Origin: RGIG3102 sp964649845 | Lineage (GTDB): Bacteria > Bacillota > Clostridia > Oscillospirales > Ruminococcaceae | Assembly: GCA_964649845.1 (NCBI GenBank) | Contig: CAZYSS010000018.1 | Span: 1-25,698, forward strand | Length of the DNA stretch: 25,698 nucleotides | Reading direction: 5' to 3' | In this document: in pieces, positions 22,504-25,698 of the stretch | Layout of the letters: every line of letters starts with the position of its first letter | Numbering within the stretch: position 1 is the first letter of the stretch | Position numbers and translations under genes: made by a program | Notes under the pieces: generated by a model | What the model was told of the DNA's origin: nothing | Databases searched by the model: none | What the model saw: only the letters and a program-made list of their open reading frames with translations

Positions 22504-23689
22504 TGTAATTACCTCCGTGATTAAGTGTGATGAAATAGTCCAGCGCCTGATAGCTGTCTGTGTCTATTGCACCGCCTTTTTCTTTCAGCCAGTTTATGCT
22601 GTCTTTCAGGGCCTGCTCCATTGTTATATCCAGATTTGTTGTCCACAACAATTCCAGCAACGGCTCTTTTTCAGGGAAATCTCTTTCCCGGCTCAGCATA
22701 TCTGCCAGATAAATCACCTTTTCCAGGTCACTCATATACGCTCTGCCGCAGGTATGGCTTTTGATGGCCATCAGGATTTCTTCATCCTCTATGCCCATTT
22801 CCCTGCGGGCAAAATCAGCAGCCGCAAATCCGTGCAAAACCGGCATAGGCTTGTCTGCTATTTTTTCAATTATATCACTTTGCTGTGCTCGGTGCAACAT
22901 AATATCGTCCGGTTGCTGCTTCATAATATCGTGCAGCAGTGCAGCAAGACGGGCTTTGCGTACATCCACTCCATATTTTTCAGCCAGCTGTACAGCCAAT
23001 TCTGCCACATTGAATGTATGCTGTGCACGTTTTTCGCGCAGCATCAGCGGTATAAGCAGCTGTGCAGTACCTGTGTGCTTTTCATAAAAATCTTCTGAAT
23101 AAAGGTGATATTTTTCAATAATATCCCTCACCCTGCTGTCCACCAGAGAGGAAATATCGCCGCCTGATGCAGCTGTATTTCGTATCTGTGTGGAAGACAC
23201 CGGGCAAACATTGCTTTTAAGTATCACACTGCCCGATGAATACTGCTGTATCTCCTTTACAGCTGCTTCCAGCTGTTCATCTTCCTCAATTTCTCTGGCA
23301 AAAACCAGATATGTCACCTGCTGTGCCAGTTGTTGCCAGCGTGCCCAGCTTTTCATATTGATAGCGCTGTCTGCACCGATGATAAAATAAATTGTAGCCT
23401 GTGGATAAACAGATTTCAGATGCTCCACAGTGATGTAGCTGTAACTTTTTTCGTGGCTGTTGCCCTCAAAATCAGACACCTCCAGCTCCACACCGATGTC
23501 GCTGAAAGCCTGTTCCAGCATATATTTTCTCGCAGGAAAAGGTGCTTTGCAGCTTGGCTTATGGCCGGGACTGCCTACAGGCATAACAATAATTTTATCA
23601 AATTTTTTATATTTCAGGGCGGTTCTCAAAATATTTTCGTGTCCATTGTGGACAGGGTCAAAGGAACCGCCAAAAAACAGTATATCCAT
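22496..23689 (-). CDS. nadD-yqeK: Fused nicotinate-nucleotide adenylyltransferase and YqeK-type HD hydrolase
   Basis: A 397-residue fusion. The N-terminal half (1 to about 197) is NadD, which makes deamido-NAD: GGSFDPVHNGH (7-17), GSPGHKP (39-45), FIIGADS (102-108) and SSTQIR (165-170). The C-terminal half (about 210-397) is a YqeK-type HD phosphohydrolase, known in Firmicutes to cleave diadenosine tetraphosphate: H224 in QHTFNVAELA, HD at 253-254, H286, H312 and D330 in IYLADMLSRERDFP. In B. subtilis these are two adjacent genes; here the frame is continuous with no internal stop. It follows yhbY by 6 bases and overlaps the LCP gene by 8. The start has no good ribosome binding site, suggesting coupling to yhbY. 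Confidence 0.94.
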   Translation of the reverse strand: MDILFFGGSFDPVHNGHENILRTALKYKKFDKIIVMPVGSPGHKPSCKAPFPARKYMLEQAFSDIGVELEVSDFEGNSHEKSYSYITVEHLKSVYPQATIYFIIGADSAINMKSWARWQQLAQQVTYLVFAREIEEDEQLEAAVKEIQQYSSGSVILKSNVCPVSSTQIRNTAASGGDISSLVDSRVRDIIEKYHLYSEDFYEKHTGTAQLLIPLMLREKRAQHTFNVAELAVQLAEKYGVDVRKARLAALLHDIMKQQPDDIMLHRAQQSDIIEKIADKPMPVLHGFAAADFARREMGIEDEEILMAIKSHTCGRAYMSDLEKVIYLADMLSRERDFPEKEPLLELLWTTNLDITMEQALKDSINWLKEKGGAIDTDSYQALDYFITLNHGGNYNG

Positions 23690-23695
23690 AGTAAA

Positions 23696-24001
23696 TTACA
23701 GTGTCGTAAGATGTTTCAGGTCAAATTTTGAATCTTTGTCTTTCTGTTTGAAAAGAACGATTTTTGAACCTATAACCTGTACACATTCACAGTTCAGTTC
23801 TTCTGCCAGCAGTGCACCTGCCTCCTTTGCAGAGTATGCGCAGTTTTCCAGAACGTGCAGTTTTATAAGTTCACGTGCGTTCAGCGCTTCTTCAATACCG
23901 CGTACGCTTTCTTCTGTAAAACCTGTTTTGCCAATCTGATATATTGCGTTGAGAGGCTGTGCCTGACCACGCAGAAATGCGCGCTGTTTAGATGTAATCA
24001 T
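23696..24001 (-). CDS. yhbY: YhbY-type RNA-binding protein (CRS1-YhbY domain)
   Basis: A 101-residue protein that in E. coli associates with pre-50S ribosomes. The CRM-domain signature is present: KQRAFLRGQAQPL, the IGKTG loop (23-27) equivalent to GxxG, RELIKLHVL, and CECVQVIGSKIVLFKQ near the end. Length equals the family norm. ATG at 24001 is preceded by AAAGGAG. It lies between rdgB and nadD-yqeK, the usual Firmicutes neighbourhood. Confidence 0.94.
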   Translation of the reverse strand: MITSKQRAFLRGQAQPLNAIYQIGKTGFTEESVRGIEEALNARELIKLHVLENCAYSAKEAGALLAEELNCECVQVIGSKIVLFKQKDKDSKFDLKHLTTL

Positions 24002-24041
24002 ATTTTCTCCTTTGTATATTTATCTTTTTCCAATTATTCCT

Positions 24042-24065
24042 GTAGGAGCGATTCACGAATCGCCC
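24042..24065 (+). repeat. GTAGGAGCGATTC palindromic repeat, copy 3
   Basis: GTAGGAGCGATTC then GAATCGCCC, with 7-bp arms GCGATTC (24048-24054) and GAATCGC (24057-24063). It lies in the 91-base gap between rdgB and yhbY. It is of the same type as the copies at 2723 and 17681. Confidence 0.6.
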
Positions 24066-24092
24066 TTATTCAGATTATCATTTTTATTTATT

Positions 24093-24680
24093 TTAAAACT
24101 TCATCTCTGCCATTTTTTCACCCAGCAGGTACAGGGCCTGTCCGCGGTGGCTGATGGCATCTTTTTCTTCTGCTGACATAACTGCATAGCTGGTTTCACC
24201 CACCATAAAAACAGGGTCATAGCCAAAGCCGCCGTGGCCCATTCTTTCATAGCCAATCCAGCCTTTGCAGTAGCCTGTGCATACTGTATGTGTGCCGTCC
24301 GGCAGGTACAGGCATACGCTGGACACAAACTGTGCACCGCGTTTTTCCTGTGATACGCCCTCAAGGGCTGCCAGCAGTTTGTCAATATTGTCATCATCTG
24401 TGGCATTCTCGCCTGCATAGCGTGCTGTGTACACACCGGGTGCGCCATCCAGATAATCCACCATCAGACCGGAGTCATCGCTGATGGTAGGCATTTTGCA
24501 GATTTCAGCAATTGCTTTTGCCTTGATAATGGCATTTTCTGCAAATGTAGTGCCGTTTTCTTCAATTTCTATATCGATGCCCAGTTCTTTCAGAGTTTTT
24601 GCATCGTGACCGAGAGCATTCAGTATTCTCTTGATTTCTTTCAGTTTTTTTCCATTGTTTGTAGCTGCAGCAAAAATCAT
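24093..24680 (-). CDS. rdgB: Non-canonical purine NTP pyrophosphatase (RdgB/HAM1)
   Basis: A house-cleaning enzyme that hydrolyses dITP, XTP and ITP to monophosphates and keeps damaged purines out of DNA and RNA. Motifs: TNNGKKLKEI (7-16), ENGTTFAENA (41-50), SDDSGL (67-72, with D69 as likely general base), GGFGYDPVF (150-158) and SHRGQAL (177-183). The 195-residue length is standard. Its ATG overlaps the ftsY stop (ATGA), so it is coupled to ftsY. Confidence 0.97.
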   Translation of the reverse strand: MIFAAATNNGKKLKEIKRILNALGHDAKTLKELGIDIEIEENGTTFAENAIIKAKAIAEICKMPTISDDSGLMVDYLDGAPGVYTARYAGENATDDDNIDKLLAALEGVSQEKRGAQFVSSVCLYLPDGTHTVCTGYCKGWIGYERMGHGGFGYDPVFMVGETSYAVMSAEEKDAISHRGQALYLLGEKMAEMKF

Positions 24681-25606
24681 TCTTCTGCCTCGCTTTCATC
24701 CAGACTTACCAGAGTTTCTGCAAACGCCTGTGGGTCAAACACCATCAGGTCATCCATACCTTCGCCTACGCCGATAAAGCGCACAGGCACACCCAGGTTG
24801 CGTTTTATGGAAATAACGCTGCCGCCTTTTGCAGTGCCGTCCAGCTTTGTAAGCACAATACCTGTAGCATCGGCTGCGGATATAAATTCCTTTGCCTGGC
24901 TGATGGCGTTCTGGCCTGTAACAGCTTCCAGCACCAGCAGTGTTTCCACACCTGCTTCGCTGTCTGCCTTTGTAACAACACGGCGGATTTTTGCCAGCTC
25001 TGCCATAAGGTTTTTCTTATTATGGAGTCTGCCTGCGGTATCAACGATAAGAACGTCTGCGCCGCGCTTTTTAGCAGCCTGAGCCGCATCGAACACTACT
25101 GCCGCAGGATCGCTTCCCTCGTTCTGGCGGATTAGCTCAACTCCTGCTCTGTCCGTCCACACCTCGAGCTGGTCGATGGCCGCCGCTCTGAAGGTATCTG
25201 CCGCCGCAACTACGACCTTTTTGCCCTGTGACTTGAGGTTTGCGGCGATCTTCCCGATGGAGGTGGTCTTGCCCACGCCGTTTACGCCGATGACGAGAAT
25301 AACGGAGGGGGTGGTATCAAGCTTCAGCTCCTCGCCGTCGCCGATTCTCTCGCGAAGAAGCTCCTTCAAGGCTTCCTTTACGTCCTCGGGAGCCTTGAGT
25401 CTGTCGCTCTTTATCTGGTCTCGAAGCTCATCGATTATCTCCTCAACGGTTTCCATTCCCATATCGGAGCAGATAAGTATCTCCTCAAGCTCCTCAAGAA
25501 GCTCCTCGTCTACCTTGACAAAGCTTTTGAGCACGTTATCTACCTGAGAAAAAACGGCATTCTTGGTTTTTGCAAGTCCGCTTTTGAGTTTATCAAAAAA
25601 GCCCAT
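24677..25606 (-). CDS. ftsY: Signal recognition particle receptor FtsY (possibly chimeric sequence)
   Basis: A GTPase that receives ribosome-SRP complexes at the membrane. The N domain spans 1 to about 95. The G domain follows, with G1 GVNGVGKTT (107-115), the ADTFRAAAIDQLEVW segment (136-150), DTAGR (189-193), TKLD (253-256) and a C-terminal GVGEGMDDL. The 309-residue length fits Firmicutes. I chose ATG at 25606 (GGAGG five bases before) over the upstream TTG at 25618. Codon usage changes inside the gene: codons before about 190 use GAG 18 to GAA 2 and ACC with no ACA, while codons after about 212 use almost only GAA and ACA. The protein reads as one intact FtsY, but the DNA looks joined from two sources. 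Confidence 0.95.
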   Translation of the reverse strand: MGFFDKLKSGLAKTKNAVFSQVDNVLKSFVKVDEELLEELEEILICSDMGMETVEEIIDELRDQIKSDRLKAPEDVKEALKELLRERIGDGEELKLDTTPSVILVIGVNGVGKTTSIGKIAANLKSQGKKVVVAAADTFRAAAIDQLEVWTDRAGVELIRQNEGSDPAAVVFDAAQAAKKRGADVLIVDTAGRLHNKKNLMAELAKIRRVVTKADSEAGVETLLVLEAVTGQNAISQAKEFISAADATGIVLTKLDGTAKGGSVISIKRNLGVPVRFIGVGEGMDDLMVFDPQAFAETLVSLDESEAEE

Positions 25607-25627
25607 TTGTGCCTCCAAATCTATGTA

Positions 25628-25698
25628 TTACTGAACGAATTTATCTGCCTCTGCAGGGTTCTCCGCTACTGCATTTACGTCAAGAGTAAATACCTTGG
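25628..25698 (-). CDS. 3' end of an unidentified gene
   Basis: The last 23 codons of a gene entering from the right edge, ending VAENPAEADKFVQ and a TAA stop, 21 bases before the ftsY start. In Firmicutes smc often precedes ftsY, but this tail is not recognisable as SMC. Codon style (GAG, GCG) matches the right-hand part of ftsY and not the rest of the window. Too short to identify. Confidence 0.55.
   Translation of the reverse strand, partial: KVFTLDVNAVAENPAEADKFVQ

Noticed and set aside
1..25698. CRISPR array, tRNA or rRNA genes
   Set aside because: No regularly spaced direct repeats and no tRNA-like cloverleaf or rRNA segments were recognised on either strand.

Overview
The window looks like a chromosomal segment of a gut-type Clostridia bacterium (Firmicutes; Oscillospiraceae/Ruminococcaceae is plausible but not proven). 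The grounds are Firmicutes gene order (rdgB-ftsY, yhbY-nadD/yqeK-LCP-rsfS-leuS, ymdB-spoVS), strong AGGAGG ribosome binding sites, a spoVS gene and short GC-rich palindromes between genes. A run of exactly ten N at 2811-2820 shows that this is a scaffolded, probably metagenomic, assembly.

Layout. 1-143: 5' end of rplM on the minus strand with its promoter. 473-2378: a TtcA-type tRNA thiolase and alanine racemase on the plus strand, closed by a terminator. 2413-2949: gene-free, palindrome-rich DNA with the gap. 3000-4156: ECF sigma factor and its membrane anti-sigma, behind an ECF-type promoter that suggests autoregulation. 4226-5396: ymdB and spoVS. 5430-5547: three consecutive hairpins. 5564-6928: an M20 peptidase (minus). 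7133-9390: a UMF1-type MFS transporter and a zinc-dependent phospholipase C-like protein, closed by a bidirectional terminator.

9445-17459 is a compact eleven-gene phage structural and lysis cassette on the minus strand. In transcription order it holds: scaffold-like, major capsid with a C-terminal chitobiase-type beta-sandwich, gp4-like adaptor, gp10-like tail hub, tail fibre, M23 endolysin, an unknown small protein, a membrane coiled-coil protein, holin, a small membrane protein, and portal in last place. I see no terminase, integrase, repressor, replication gene or long tail gene. It is a podovirus-like particle module without a packaging motor, and the most unusual locus here. A gene-free tract with terminators and a 19-bp hairpin separates it from rpsU.

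17950-25606 is a housekeeping block on the minus strand: rpsU with a perfect consensus promoter, leuS, rsfS, an LCP ligase, a nadD-yqeK fusion, yhbY, rdgB and ftsY. Within ftsY, codon usage switches abruptly at about 24974-25037 from GAA/ACA/CTG to GAG/ACC/CTC-CTT. Everything to the right, including the last partial gene, keeps the second style. This points to an assembly chimera or a recombination junction, so the right-hand 700 bases may not belong to the same genome.
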